This document shows, piece by piece, positions 50,485 to 60,102 of a DNA stretch of 64,000 bases (within the stretch, counting starts at the first letter, position 1; the number at the start of each line of letters is the position of its first letter). Under the pieces are notes generated by a model. The model saw only the letters and a program-made list of their open reading frames with translations. It was not told the origin of the DNA and did no database searches. The position numbers and the translations under genes are program-made. The DNA is from Bacillus sp. es.034 (GTDB taxonomy: Bacteria; Bacillota; Bacilli; Bacillales; Bacillaceae_B). Location of the stretch: NCBI RefSeq assembly GCF_002563655.1, contig NZ_PDIY01000001.1, positions 310,001 through 374,000 on the forward strand, read 5' to 3'.

Positions 50485-50616
50485 AGTTTCCTCTCCCTTT
50501 TTCACGTATTTATTCAGATTCCTCTTTAGCATAACAAAGCACTTTGAGATAATGAAGTATTATGCTGAATTTTCAATCTATTCGACAAATAAAGTGATAA
50601 ACTGACAAAATTAACG

Positions 50617-50653
50617 AAAAATAAAACCCCCGATGCAGCAAGCACCGGGGGTT
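50617..50653 (-). terminator. Terminator of the YebC/YeeI gene
   Basis: On the minus strand ACCCCCGGTGC pairs with GCATCGGGGGT (one G-T), followed by TTTATTTTT. Confidence 0.88.
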
Positions 50654-50666
50654 CATCTACACTCTA

Positions 50667-51386
50667 TTATTCACCTAAATCGACATTATGATATACCTGT
50701 TGTACATCTTCCAGGTCTTCAATCGCATCAATCATTTTTTCAAATTGAGCTTGATCGTCTTCAGAAAGTTCAACATCATTCTGAGCTAGCATCGTTAGTT
50801 CTGCCACTGTAAAATCGGTGATACCGGCACCTTTAAATGCTTCTTGAACAGCATGGAATTGATCCGGCTCGGCATAAACGATGACGGAATCATCTTCTTC
50901 GATGATATCACGTGCGTCCACGTCCGCTTCCATGAGGATCTCCATTACGTCTTCTTCAGACTTTCCTTCGATGCCGATGACGGCTGTCGCATCGAACATA
51001 TACGCTACAGATCCACTCACGCCCATATTCCCGCCATTCTTACCGAAAGCGGCACGCACTTCGGATGCTGTACGGTTGACGTTGTTCGTCAATGCATCCA
51101 CGATGACCATGGATCCATTCGGTCCGAAGCCTTCATAGCGCAGTTCGTCATAATTTTCTTCTGAACCGCCCTTTGCCTTTTCGATGGCACGATCGACGAT
51201 GTGTTTCGGTACGCTATACGTTTTCGCACGTTCAAGAACGAATTTCAACGTTTGGTTAAGCTCGGGATCCGGCTCACCCTGCTTCGCCGCCACATAAATC
51301 TCACGGCCGAATTTCGCATATATACGACTCGTATTGGCATCTTTAGACGCTTTCTTTTCTTTAATATTATTCCACTTACGTCCCAT
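50667..51386 (-). CDS. yeeI: YebC/PmpR family regulator, YeeI type
   Basis: The 239-residue protein is a full YebC family member. The start [20 protein letters not shown] is the one typical for the YeeI branch, where other YebC proteins begin MAGHSKW. The middle has [19 protein letters not shown] and the C-terminal domain [18 protein letters not shown]. YebC proteins bind DNA or act at stalled ribosomes; the role of YeeI is not settled. It is a single gene. Confidence 0.93.
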   Translation of the reverse strand: MGRKWNNIKEKKASKDANTSRIYAKFGREIYVAAKQGEPDPELNQTLKFVLERAKTYSVPKHIVDRAIEKAKGGSEENYDELRYEGFGPNGSMVIVDALTNNVNRTASEVRAAFGKNGGNMGVSGSVAYMFDATAVIGIEGKSEEDVMEILMEADVDARDIIEEDDSVIVYAEPDQFHAVQEAFKGAGITDFTVAELTMLAQNDVELSEDDQAQFEKMIDAIEDLEDVQQVYHNVDLGE

Positions 51387-51505
51387 ATCGTTTCACTCTC
51401 TTTCATTTATCTATGGATAGTTTCTGATCATAAAAGGTATATTCGATTCTATTATACATGAAACGGACACCTTTTGGCTAAGTGATTCCCTTCCGTCCTG
51501 TTCCG

Positions 51506-51538
51506 AAAAAAAGCCGACTCAGATGAGTCAGCTTTTTT
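51506..51538 (-). terminator. Terminator of gntPK
   Basis: AAAAAAGC and GACTCA pair with TGAGTC and GCTTTTTT around single-base bulges. The gntK stop codon lies inside the stem. Confidence 0.82.
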
Positions 51539-53051
51539 CCTGGTAAGCACTGATGGCTTCGTATTCCTCTTCCAGCAAGCGTGGTAAACGAATGAAGATT
51601 GGCATGAGTTTAGTGTAAGCTTCCGTCGCTTTCGGGTCGGGCTGATGGGAATGAACGGACCCTACCATTTCACTTACTGCTTCCAAAGAGTCGATCATTC
51701 CACTGCCGTACATCCCGAGTACAACGGCACCAAGGCATGAGCTTTCGAAGCTTTCCGGTACTTCCACTTCCTGGTCGAATACGTCGGCAAGCATTTGACG
51801 CCATAATTCAGAACGTGCGAAGCCTCCTGTCGCCTGCACCCGTTTCGGGGTACCGATTAGTTCCTCCAGGGCGAGGAGCACACTGTATAAGTTCATGACG
51901 ATCCCTTCAAGGACCGCACGGATCATATGCTCTTTTTTGTGATGCATCCCGAGTCCGAAGAAAGATCCGCGGGCTTTTGCATTCCAAAGGGGAGCCCGTT
52001 CACCGGCCATATAAGGATGGAACAGGAGTCCTTCTGATCCCGGCTCTATTTTGGCTGCAATGTCCGTAAGAACTTCATAGGGATCCTTCCCTAATCGTTT
52101 CGCCACTTCCACCTCTCCGGAAGCAAGTTCGTCCCGGACCCATCTGAAGATCATCCCGCCATTGTTCACGGGTCCGCCGATCACCCAGTGCTTTTCCGTC
52201 AGGGCATAGCAGAAGATCCGGCCTTTCGGATCGGTCACCGGACGGTCCGTCACGGCACGGATCGCCCCGCTTGTTCCGATTGTCACAGCGACCACTCCAG
52301 GCTCGATGGCATTCACGCCAAGATTCGATAGAACGCCGTCACTTGCCCCTACGACAAATGGCGTATCGGCAGGTAAGCCGAGCAGTTCGGTATATTCAGA
52401 CTTCAACCCGACGAGGCTTTCCGTTGTGGATACCGGAGTCGATAACTGATCCTTTGTGACGCCGGCCACTTTCATGGCTTCCTCATCCCAAGCCAGGTTT
52501 TCCAGATGGAACATCCCCGTAGCAGATGCAATGGAATAATCCACGACATATTTACCGAACAAGCGATGGAAGACAAATTCCTTAATCGAAATGAATTTTG
52601 CAGCTTTATCGAACAATTCCGCCTTTTCATCCTTCAGCCAGGCAAGCTTCACAAGGGGTGACATCGGATGGATCGGTGTACCGGTCCTTCTATAAATCTC
52701 CATACCGTTCATTTCTTTCTTGATCTTCTTCGCCCATGAAGCACTTCGGTTATCCGCCCATGTAATGGAAGGGGTCAATGGCTGGTCTTTTTCATCCACA
52801 AGGATCAAACTGTGCATGGCGGAACTGAACGACACGAACGAAATCGTTTCTTCCGTACTTGAAGTCACTTCCTTGATGCACTTAAGGACAGCCTGAAAAA
52901 TTTCTTCAGGATCCTGTTCAGCCGTCCCCGGGGTTGGTGTATGTAATGGATATTCGATTCCGTGACGCTCGATCGCTTTTCCTTCTTTATTAAATAGTAC
53001 CGCTTTTGTACTGGTGGTCCCGATATCGACACCAATCATGAATTCTGACAT
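51528..53051 (-). CDS. gntK: Gluconokinase
   Basis: The 507-residue FGGY kinase opens with IGVDIGTTSTKAVLF (phosphate-1 loop), followed by ITWADNRS and the second ATP loop VTIGTSGAIRAV. The C-terminal FGGY-type signature is QATGGFARSELWRQMLADVF. It phosphorylates D-gluconate to 6-phosphogluconate for the pentose phosphate route. It follows gntP by 78 bases and is the last gene of the operon, with the terminator overlapping its stop. Confidence 0.93.
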   Translation of the reverse strand: MSEFMIGVDIGTTSTKAVLFNKEGKAIERHGIEYPLHTPTPGTAEQDPEEIFQAVLKCIKEVTSSTEETISFVSFSSAMHSLILVDEKDQPLTPSITWADNRSASWAKKIKKEMNGMEIYRRTGTPIHPMSPLVKLAWLKDEKAELFDKAAKFISIKEFVFHRLFGKYVVDYSIASATGMFHLENLAWDEEAMKVAGVTKDQLSTPVSTTESLVGLKSEYTELLGLPADTPFVVGASDGVLSNLGVNAIEPGVVAVTIGTSGAIRAVTDRPVTDPKGRIFCYALTEKHWVIGGPVNNGGMIFRWVRDELASGEVEVAKRLGKDPYEVLTDIAAKIEPGSEGLLFHPYMAGERAPLWNAKARGSFFGLGMHHKKEHMIRAVLEGIVMNLYSVLLALEELIGTPKRVQATGGFARSELWRQMLADVFDQEVEVPESFESSCLGAVVLGMYGSGMIDSLEAVSEMVGSVHSHQPDPKATEAYTKLMPIFIRLPRLLEEEYEAISAYQEKS

Positions 53052-53129
53052 CTTCGTTCCTCCTAAATAAATAGAGAAAAGGAAGAAGCGACATGGCTCT
53101 TCCCTCTTCTGCTATTATTCTAACCTATT

Positions 53130-54473
53130 TTAGCTGATGAATATCCCTAAAATGAACGCAACGGCAAAACCTACAAAACCAATGAGGGTTTCCATCACTG
53201 TCCAAGATTTTAACGTGTCTTTTACATCTAATCCAAAGTAACGGTTCACTAACCAGAAACCACTATCATTCACATGGGAGAAGACTGTCGCCCCTGAAGC
53301 GATGGCAATAACCATCAAACCAAGAACGGGACCTTGCATACCAAGGGTTTCGATCAGCGGGCTCATCAATCCTGCAGCTGTTACCATGGAAACAGTCGCT
53401 GAACCTTGAGCGACACGAACGACCATGGCGATCAAGAAGGCAAGGGCGATCGGCGGCAGGCTTGAACCAGCCATCATATTTCCTAATACTTCCCCTACAC
53501 CGGAGTCGATCAATACTTGCTTGAATACTCCACCGGCACCTGTTACAAGAATGATGATCCCTGCAGGCTCAAGTGCTTTCGTTGCAATGTCCTGTACTTC
53601 CTGGCGGGAATATCCGCGCTTCGTACCTAATAGAACGAACGTCAACAGCGTTGCAATCGTTAAGGCTACGAATGGATGTCCTAAGAAAGTCAGGATGGAA
53701 CGAATCGTGTTTCCTTCATCCAGGATAACACCCGAAAGCGTATTCAATAGAATCAATACTAAAGGAATCGAGATAAGAGAAGCAATCAAAGCAAAACTCG
53801 GAAGCTCTTTATCGTACTCTATTTCTTCAGCCTGCATATAGTCAGGAACCACTGCATGAATTCGTTTTGAGATCCATTTTGCAAAAAGTGGACCAGCGAT
53901 GATCATGGATGGAACACCGGCAATCGCACCAAACAGGATGACCCATCCAAGGTCCGCCCCGATCAAGTCAGCAACCGCGATCGGTCCCGGAGTTGGTGGG
54001 ATGAAGCTATGTGTTACGGCAAGACCTGCAAGTAATGGAATTCCATAGTACAGAAGTGACTTGCCTGTTTTACGTGCCAATCCGTATACAATCGGTACAA
54101 GAATGATGAATCCTACATCAAAGAATACTGGAATAGCAACCAGGAAACCTGTGATACCAAGGGACCATTGTGCCTTATCTTCCCCGAATTTGTTAATCAG
54201 TGTCTGAGCCAGTCTTTCCGCTCCCCCTGATACTTCAAGCATGCGTCCGAACATCGCACCTAAACCAACGACAACGGCGACAAATCCGAGGGTCCCGCCC
54301 ATACCGCTCTGTATCGATGCCACTACTTCCTGCAGCGGCATGCCGGCGGCGATCCCTACGATTAAACTTACTAATAATAGGGCAACAAAAGCGTGAAGCT
54401 TTGTTTTAATAACTAAAAATAATAAAAGAAAAATTCCGGCCAGTGCCACTAAAATGAGCATTTGATCTGACAT
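53130..54473 (-). CDS. gntP: Gluconate permease, GntP family
   Basis: The 447-residue protein has 12 or more TM helices and the GntP family pattern throughout: SLIVGIAAGMPLQEVVASIQSG near 36-57, PVFFDVGFIILVPIVYGLAR near 115-134, and HSFIPPTPGPIAVADLIGADLG near 155-176. It imports gluconate with H+. It precedes gntK. A divergent RpiR-type regulator lies upstream, with palindromes and a possible cre site between. Confidence 0.94.
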   Translation of the reverse strand: MSDQMLILVALAGIFLLLFLVIKTKLHAFVALLLVSLIVGIAAGMPLQEVVASIQSGMGGTLGFVAVVVGLGAMFGRMLEVSGGAERLAQTLINKFGEDKAQWSLGITGFLVAIPVFFDVGFIILVPIVYGLARKTGKSLLYYGIPLLAGLAVTHSFIPPTPGPIAVADLIGADLGWVILFGAIAGVPSMIIAGPLFAKWISKRIHAVVPDYMQAEEIEYDKELPSFALIASLISIPLVLILLNTLSGVILDEGNTIRSILTFLGHPFVALTIATLLTFVLLGTKRGYSRQEVQDIATKALEPAGIIILVTGAGGVFKQVLIDSGVGEVLGNMMAGSSLPPIALAFLIAMVVRVAQGSATVSMVTAAGLMSPLIETLGMQGPVLGLMVIAIASGATVFSHVNDSGFWLVNRYFGLDVKDTLKSWTVMETLIGFVGFAVAFILGIFIS

Positions 54474-54560
54474 TGTGTATCCCTACCTTTCTTCTCTCAC
54501 GGCAGTCCTGCTGCCAAATTTTTATACCATATGATCCTGCTTATTTGTTCCCGGCGGTCA

Positions 54561-54576
54561 AGTAAAGCGTTTGCAA
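54561..54576 (-). promoter_or_regulatory. Possible CcpA (cre) site upstream of gntP
   Basis: AGTAAAGCGTTTGCAA keeps the AAGCG...CA core of cre sites but differs at the conserved TG. The position, 88 bases before gntP, suits catabolite control. Weak evidence. Confidence 0.3.
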
Positions 54577-54644
54577 AACACTCTATGTAACTATGACTCT
54601 CTCATTTCAGTAAGAGAGGCCTTTTCGAGGGAATAAAATGAGCA

Positions 54645-54659
54645 GGAAAATTATTTTCC
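54645..54659. promoter_or_regulatory. Candidate operator of the RpiR-type regulator
   Basis: GGAAAATTATTTTCC is a perfect 15-base palindrome around a central T. Two imperfect relatives follow, AAAAAATATTTTT (about 54675-54687) and GAAATTATTTTTAT (about 54707-54720). The set lies between gntP and the divergent regulator. Confidence 0.5.
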
Positions 54660-54775
54660 GTCTATCTCTATTATAAAAAATATTTTTCTATTTGCAACCG
54701 TTTACAGAAATTATTTTTATTTTTCTTGTAATCTTGTATAATAAAACTATGAAAACCCTTACAGGAGTGGTGTCA

Positions 54776-55627
54776 ATGAGTCAACATCAACATTGTTTAG
54801 CAAGTATCCGTTCTCACTATCCACAGTTCAGTGTGACGGAAAAAAAAATTGCCGACTATATACTTGAAAATCCGAATGAAATCATCCATTCCACGATCAA
54901 TGGTCTGGCAGAAGACTTGGGAGTGGCGGACTCTACTGTCTTCCGCTTTTGTAAACGAATCGGCTTCAAAGGCTATCAGGCGATGAAAATCGCTCTTGCC
55001 TCAGAAATCGTGACTGGGCTTAAGGATATTCACGAACGCATCGATGAAGGCGACACGGCGCAAACGATCGCCACAAAAGTATTCAGGTCCAATATCAAAA
55101 CCATCGAAGACACTTTGATGGTGGTGGATGAGAAAAAGCTGATGAGAGCCGTGGACATGATGAGCACCGCCCGTTCCATCGAGTTCTTCGGAAGCGGCGG
55201 GTCCGGCGTCATCGCCCTTGATGCTTACCATAAATTCATCCGGACCGGCCTGCGCGTGCATGCGGCAAGTGACAGTCATATTCAGCTGATGACCGCTTCC
55301 CAGATGACGAGTGACGATTGTGCTGTGTTCATATCCCACTCGGGGTCGACGAAGGATATTCTCCAGCTTCTAGACATTGTGAAAGAAACCGGGGCCAAGA
55401 CCATCTGCATCACCAATTTCGCCAAGTCCCCATTAAGCCAGAGGGTCGACACACCCCTCTTCACCGTTTCAGAGGAAACCGACTACCGTTCAGAAGCTCT
55501 GTCGTCCCGCATTGCCCAATTAACACTGATTGATGCACTTTATGTAAACTTAATGATGATGAGGGAAATGGAAGGACAGGATGCCCTCCGGAAGATGAGG
55601 AAAGCCATTTCAGTTAAAAGGCTATAA
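54776..55627 (+). CDS. MurR/RpiR family regulator, probably of the gluconate genes
   Basis: The 283-residue protein has an RpiR-type HTH (about 1-75, FSVTEKKIADYILENPNE, then DLGVADSTVFRFCKRIGFKG) and a SIS sugar-phosphate domain (about 110-250, FFGSGGSGVIALDAYHKF, VFISHSGSTKDILQLL). 6-Phosphogluconate or a related sugar phosphate is the probable effector. AGGAG lies 8 bases before ATG 54776; 28 codons of in-frame upstream sequence contain the TATAAT box (54737-54742) and are not coding. It is divergent from gntPK. Confidence 0.92.
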   Translation: MSQHQHCLASIRSHYPQFSVTEKKIADYILENPNEIIHSTINGLAEDLGVADSTVFRFCKRIGFKGYQAMKIALASEIVTGLKDIHERIDEGDTAQTIATKVFRSNIKTIEDTLMVVDEKKLMRAVDMMSTARSIEFFGSGGSGVIALDAYHKFIRTGLRVHAASDSHIQLMTASQMTSDDCAVFISHSGSTKDILQLLDIVKETGAKTICITNFAKSPLSQRVDTPLFTVSEETDYRSEALSSRIAQLTLIDALYVNLMMMREMEGQDALRKMRKAISVKRL

Positions 55628-55667
55628 AAAAAGGTTGATCAGTTCAGAACTGATCAACCTTTTTTTA
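55626..55667. terminator. Bidirectional terminator
   Basis: AAAGGTTGATCAGTTC and GAACTGATCAACCTTT are perfectly complementary, with an A-run before and a T-run after, between two convergent genes. Confidence 0.92.
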
Positions 55668-55669
55668 TT

Positions 55670-56992
55670 TTAATCCAAGTGACTCATCAGAGATGCCTCA
55701 TACTCCGTCACTGCTTCATCCAGCATGTGAAGACCGGCGTCGATCTGCTCTTTTGTAACCGTAAGGGGTGGAATCATGCGGATCACTTCTGAGTGATTTC
55801 CGCATAGATAAAATAAAACCCCTTTCTCAAGCGCCCGATCAAGGATGTCCATCAATCCTTCCTGATTCGGTTTACCCGTCTTTGGATGGACGATTTCAAT
55901 CCCGATCATCAAACCAACCGCCCGGATGCTGCCGATCACAGGATGTTTTTCTTTCAACTTCTCGAGCCTCGAAACGGCGTATGCACCCATCGTCTTCGTA
56001 TTATCAAGGAGTCTTTCCTCCTTCATGACTTCAAGGGTGGCAAGACCGACAGAGCATGCGATCGGGTTCCCGCCGAACGTCGTCCCATGACTTCCAAGCG
56101 GCCACTGTTTCATCAGCTTATTGGACGCCACCGTCGCGCTCAGGGGAAGACCCGACGCAATACCTTTCGCGATCGCCATGATATCCGGTGTCACATCGAA
56201 GGTTTGTGCCGCAAACCAATTACCCGTACGTCCGAATCCCGTTTGGACTTCATCGAAAATCAGTAATATATCATGCCGGTCACAAATCTCCCTTACCTTC
56301 TTGAGCCATGCTTTCGGAGGAACGATGTATCCCCCTTCCCCCAACACCGGTTCTAAAATGACACACGCCACTTCTTCAGGAGTGACCTGGTGATCAAAAA
56401 GCGTTTCAAAATCCTTCTCAAGCTTGCTGACGACATACCGGGCAGAATCCTCTCCCTCGGGACACTCCCCTTCATTCGCATACGGAATTTGATAGGTTAA
56501 TCCTGAAGGCTGCATGAACTTCCGATACTTACTCTTTGAGGTCGTGACACTAAGTGCACCCAATGATCGCCCATGAAAACAACCTGTAAAGGATATGACA
56601 TAAGGACGCTTCGTTACATATTTAGCAAGCTTGATCGCCCCTTCGATGGCTTCAGTCCCGCTGTTGGCAAAGAAGAAACTATCCAGGTCCCCGGGTAGGA
56701 TTTCTGCCAGTTCATCCGCCAGGCGAAGGATCGATTCGTACATGATGACGCCTGAAGGACCGTGCATCAGACCATCCGCTGCATCTTTGATCGCCTGGAC
56801 GATTTTCGGGTGGCGATGACCCACATTCGTCACGGCGATGCCAGAGGTGAAGTCAAGATACTGTTTTCCGTCAAGCCCATAGTAGTAGCACCCTTCTTCT
56901 TTCACCACCGGCAGATTTGGATGATCCTTTGCCATACTCGGTGCCAGACGCTCCGGCATCCTCTCGATAAGCTGTTCAAACGTTCGTTCCAT
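55670..56992 (-). CDS. Class III (omega) aminotransferase
   Basis: The 440-residue PLP enzyme has the class III marks: [20 protein letters not shown] near 104-123, [12 protein letters not shown] near 135-146, [17 protein letters not shown] near 246-262 and the PLP-Lys in [15 protein letters not shown] near 270-284, then [13 protein letters not shown]. It resembles 4-aminobutyrate or other omega-amino acid aminotransferases; the substrate is not fixed by the motifs. It lies 50 bases upstream of nothing else on its strand except the YjiH transporter gene before it, so the two may be co-transcribed from the sigma-54 promoter. Confidence 0.88.
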   Translation of the reverse strand: MERTFEQLIERMPERLAPSMAKDHPNLPVVKEEGCYYYGLDGKQYLDFTSGIAVTNVGHRHPKIVQAIKDAADGLMHGPSGVIMYESILRLADELAEILPGDLDSFFFANSGTEAIEGAIKLAKYVTKRPYVISFTGCFHGRSLGALSVTTSKSKYRKFMQPSGLTYQIPYANEGECPEGEDSARYVVSKLEKDFETLFDHQVTPEEVACVILEPVLGEGGYIVPPKAWLKKVREICDRHDILLIFDEVQTGFGRTGNWFAAQTFDVTPDIMAIAKGIASGLPLSATVASNKLMKQWPLGSHGTTFGGNPIACSVGLATLEVMKEERLLDNTKTMGAYAVSRLEKLKEKHPVIGSIRAVGLMIGIEIVHPKTGKPNQEGLMDILDRALEKGVLFYLCGNHSEVIRMIPPLTVTKEQIDAGLHMLDEAVTEYEASLMSHLD

Positions 56993-57041
56993 TTCAGTAC
57001 CCCCAGAAATTCTTATTGTATAATGCTAGATTGTCGAGGTA

Positions 57042-58427
57042 TTACATAAAGAAAAAGTGCGCCAGTAATGCGACGATTGGCAGCGTGATGATGGTTCGTT
57101 GGATGAAGATGATGAAGAGATCCAAGAAGCTGATGGGAATCTTGGATTTAATCAGCAGGATCCCGATTTCAGACATGTAGATTAATTGCGTCAAAGACAT
57201 GGCTGCGATCACAAATCTCGTTAACTCACTTTCGATCCCGCTCCCCACCACTGCAGGCAGGAACATATCGGCAAACCCGACGATCATCGCAGGGGCAGCA
57301 TCAGCAGCCTGCGGGATTTGCAATAGCTCAAGGAGTGGAACGACCGGGTAAGCCAATACATCAAACACGGGTGTATATTCTGCCACGACTAAAGCAAGCG
57401 TCCCAAGGGCCATGACGAGTGGAATGAGTCCGAACCAGATATCAAATACGTTCTGCAATCCTTTTTTGGTCACTTCCCCGACACTTTTCACTTCAGATGC
57501 TTTTTCCACAGCTTTTTCGAAGCCCCATTGAAGACGGGAAACATTTTCAGGTACCGTTTCAGAAATTTGCATGCCGACGGGCTCATAGTATGTGTCTTTT
57601 TTTCTGGAAAGTGGCGGGATGCGCGGACAAATCACCGCGGCTGCGATCCCGGCAATGACGACGGTCCCGTATAATTGCACAAACATGGATTCCAAGCCTA
57701 TGAAACTGACGATGACGAGACTGAAAGCGATGGAAGCAACAGAGAAGTTGGTTGCAATGACCGCAGCTTCCCGTTTTGTGTAGTAGCCTTCTTCAAATTG
57801 TTTCGTTGTAATGAGGACACCAACGGTCCCACTCCCCATCCATGAAGCCAGGGCATCAATGGAAGACCGTCCCGGCAGCTGGAATAAAGGCTTCATGATC
57901 TTCTGCAGCAGGGTCCCGAAGAAATCCATCAGTCCAAAGTCCAGTAAGAGGGGCATCAATAAACCCGCAAACAAGAACCATGTGGTCAGAACAGGGACTA
58001 ACGAATATAGAACCGTTCCCCCTGTATAGTCGGATATGATCCATTCCGGACCGATCCCGTTGACGGTCATGATGGCAAAGACTGAACCGATGACACGGAT
58101 GGCGATCCAGAACGCCCCTACATCAAAAAGCCCTTTTAGAAATGGTTGCGTAACGATCCACTTAGGTTGAAGAAGTTTCGTATAAATGGCCATGAGAGCG
58201 GATATTCCAAAAATGATCGTCATGAATAATGGCAATACTCCTTCTAACATCCCCTGAAAATAAGAAGCAAAGATCCCGACCCCGATGGTCATGTTCCCTT
58301 CGTACGTCACGGGGACCAAAAACAGCAATACTCCTATTAAGGAAGGAATGATAAACTTCATTGCTTCCTTAGCTGATCTCCCGGACCGGGTTTGTAACTG
58401 ACCGACATTCTGTTTTCCAACCTCCAT
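57042..58427 (-). CDS. YjiH-type nucleoside-recognition (Gate) membrane transporter
   Basis: This 461-residue protein has 10-11 TM helices. The Gate-type pattern is present: ASWMGSGTVGVLITTKQFEEGYYTKREAAVIATNFS near 190-225 (one of several matching segments) and ADMFLPAVVGSGIESELTRFVI near 390-411. Members probably carry small organic compounds; no substrate is established. AAAGGGG lies 9 bases before ATG 58427. A clear -24/-12 promoter lies 54-70 bases upstream, so it should need sigma-54 (SigL) and the PAS activator encoded next to it. Confidence 0.82.
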   Translation of the reverse strand: MEVGKQNVGQLQTRSGRSAKEAMKFIIPSLIGVLLFLVPVTYEGNMTIGVGIFASYFQGMLEGVLPLFMTIIFGISALMAIYTKLLQPKWIVTQPFLKGLFDVGAFWIAIRVIGSVFAIMTVNGIGPEWIISDYTGGTVLYSLVPVLTTWFLFAGLLMPLLLDFGLMDFFGTLLQKIMKPLFQLPGRSSIDALASWMGSGTVGVLITTKQFEEGYYTKREAAVIATNFSVASIAFSLVIVSFIGLESMFVQLYGTVVIAGIAAAVICPRIPPLSRKKDTYYEPVGMQISETVPENVSRLQWGFEKAVEKASEVKSVGEVTKKGLQNVFDIWFGLIPLVMALGTLALVVAEYTPVFDVLAYPVVPLLELLQIPQAADAAPAMIVGFADMFLPAVVGSGIESELTRFVIAAMSLTQLIYMSEIGILLIKSKIPISFLDLFIIFIQRTIITLPIVALLAHFFFM

Positions 58428-58480
58428 TGTCAAACACCCCTTTAAAATGATTCATTTATCCTTCTACTCACTAAAGAACT

Positions 58481-58497
58481 TGCAAGTATCATGCCAA
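58481..58497 (-). promoter_or_regulatory. Sigma-54 (-24/-12) promoter of the YjiH transporter gene
   Basis: On the minus strand TTGGCAT (58497-58491) and TTGCA (58485-58481) are separated by five bases, against the consensus TTGGCAC-N5-TTGCA/T. One mismatch. It lies between the sigma-54 activator gene and the transporter gene. Confidence 0.82.
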
Positions 58498-58501
58498 TCT
58501 T

Positions 58502-59884
58502 TCATCCAATGTTGTATTTTTTCATTTTTCTGACTACCGAAGGCTGACTGATCCCAAGATTTTGTGCCATGACAGTCGTCGTCTTATACTGCTGCCTCGC
58601 TTTCTTCAGCACCTGCTCTTCAACCGCTTCCAGGATGTCCTTTAATGATTGTCCTTCACGGTCAAACTCTGATAATTCACCAACATGCTTTATGTATTGC
58701 CCCGGCAGGTTTTCCATTTCAATGAGCTGCTTCGAAGATGTGACAATCAGCCTCTCGATCAGGTTCATCAGCTCCCTGACATTCCCTTTCCATTCCTGAA
58801 TGAGAAGCTGGTGGATCACCCCTTCATCCAAGGCCCTCCGGCGCTGATATTTTTCACAAAAATAGCCTACAAAATAATCGATCATCGTGATAATATCCGA
58901 TGTCCGTTCCCTTAAAGGCGGGATGGTAATGGGTACGACATTCAGGCGAAAGAAAAGATCCTGCCTGAATTCCCTGTTCTCCACGGCCATCTCCAAATCC
59001 CTGTTCGTCGCAGCGAGGACCCGGAAGTCCACCTTCCTTTGCTTCGTACCGCCGACCCGGTAAAATTGTTTCTCTTGGATGAATTTCAATATTTTCACTT
59101 GATTGGGTTGTGACAGCTCCCCGATTTCATCGAGAAACAGAGTACCGCCTTCTGCAAGTTCCGCCAACCCTATCTTCCCCTTGCGATCGGCTCCGGTGAA
59201 CGAGCCGGGTTCATAACCAAAGAACTCCGCTTCAAATAAGGATTCCGGTATCGCACCGCAATTGACCTCAATGAAAGGTCCCCCTTTTCTTTGGCTTTTA
59301 TTATGGATGAATTTCGCAATATGGGATTTGCCGACACCGGATTCCCCTAACAACAGGACATTCACATCCACTTCCGCCACCTGCAGGGCAATCTGGAGAA
59401 CCCTTTTCATCTCATCACTTGTGGCAATGATCCCTTCCGAATAATAATGACGGCTCCTGAGGATTTCAAGTTCACTTTTCACCCTTTCCATCTCATCTTC
59501 CATGTCCTCTAAGTATTTCTTCATATTCAATAATTCCGTTACGTCATGTGAATAGCTGACGACCCGCACAAGCTCTCCATTTTCATGGAAAACCGGGATG
59601 CCTGTAACCAGGAGCTTTTTTCCTTCTTTACTTGTCTGAACCAGCGTAATTTTCTTTTTTTCCTTTAAAACCAATGGAGTTAATATCGGCGTGAAGATTC
59701 CCTCTCTCTCAAGATCATAGACGGATTTCCCTACCATATCCTCTGATTTCACATTATAAATACCACCAGTCGCTTCACTGACTTTTAAAATGATCCCGTC
59801 TGTATTCGTGACTAAAATATCGTCCTGCAAAGAGTGAAGGATTGCTTCGTTTTCATTCCAGCTTTTTTTCGTCTCCGTCATCAT
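58502..59884 (-). CDS. PAS-containing sigma-54-dependent transcriptional activator (RocR/BkdR type)
   Basis: The 460-residue protein has an N-terminal PAS domain (about 15-120, LHSLQDDILVTNTDGIILKV), a short coiled coil, a sigma-54 AAA+ domain (Walker A LLGESGVGKS, the sigma-54 contact loop GSFTGAD in place of GAFTGA, Walker B GGTLFLDEIGEL) and a Fis-type HTH at the end (TTTVMAQNLGISQPSVVRKM). It should switch on the adjacent -24/-12 promoter when its PAS ligand is present. GGAG precedes ATG 59884 by five bases, and the next Met codon at 59881 by eight. Confidence 0.93.
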   Translation of the reverse strand: MMTETKKSWNENEAILHSLQDDILVTNTDGIILKVSEATGGIYNVKSEDMVGKSVYDLEREGIFTPILTPLVLKEKKKITLVQTSKEGKKLLVTGIPVFHENGELVRVVSYSHDVTELLNMKKYLEDMEDEMERVKSELEILRSRHYYSEGIIATSDEMKRVLQIALQVAEVDVNVLLLGESGVGKSHIAKFIHNKSQRKGGPFIEVNCGAIPESLFEAEFFGYEPGSFTGADRKGKIGLAELAEGGTLFLDEIGELSQPNQVKILKFIQEKQFYRVGGTKQRKVDFRVLAATNRDLEMAVENREFRQDLFFRLNVVPITIPPLRERTSDIITMIDYFVGYFCEKYQRRRALDEGVIHQLLIQEWKGNVRELMNLIERLIVTSSKQLIEMENLPGQYIKHVGELSEFDREGQSLKDILEAVEEQVLKKARQQYKTTTVMAQNLGISQPSVVRKMKKYNIG

Positions 59885-59908
59885 GGTCACTCCTTTCATC
59901 TTCAACTG

Positions 59909-59955
59909 ATTATTCAATAATGAATAATTCCACTGAATTTAATTATATTAATTCA
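59909..59955. promoter_or_regulatory. Two adjacent AT-rich palindromes upstream of the activator gene
   Basis: ATTATTCA-ATAA-TGAATAAT (59909-59928) is perfect. TGAATT-N10-AATTCA (59934-59955) follows. Both lie between the activator gene and kynU and could bind a regulator of either. The rest of the 218-base gap is AT-rich with nothing else that I can name. Confidence 0.4.
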
Positions 59956-60102
59956 TTTATACCAGACTATTTTGACTTTTTATACATTTTTGAATATTTT
60001 ATTTAAAATTGTATAAAAACCTTCGCTCTTACTAAACAATTATTTTACTATTCAAATCATTTCGATTATCATTTTGGTAAGACTGTGAAAGGTGGGATAG
60101 GA

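Noticed and set aside
60070..60100. TTTTGGTAAGACTGTGAAA as a sigma-54 promoter of kynU
   Set aside because: The conserved GC of the -12 box is missing and the -24 box has TTGGTA in place of TTGGCA.
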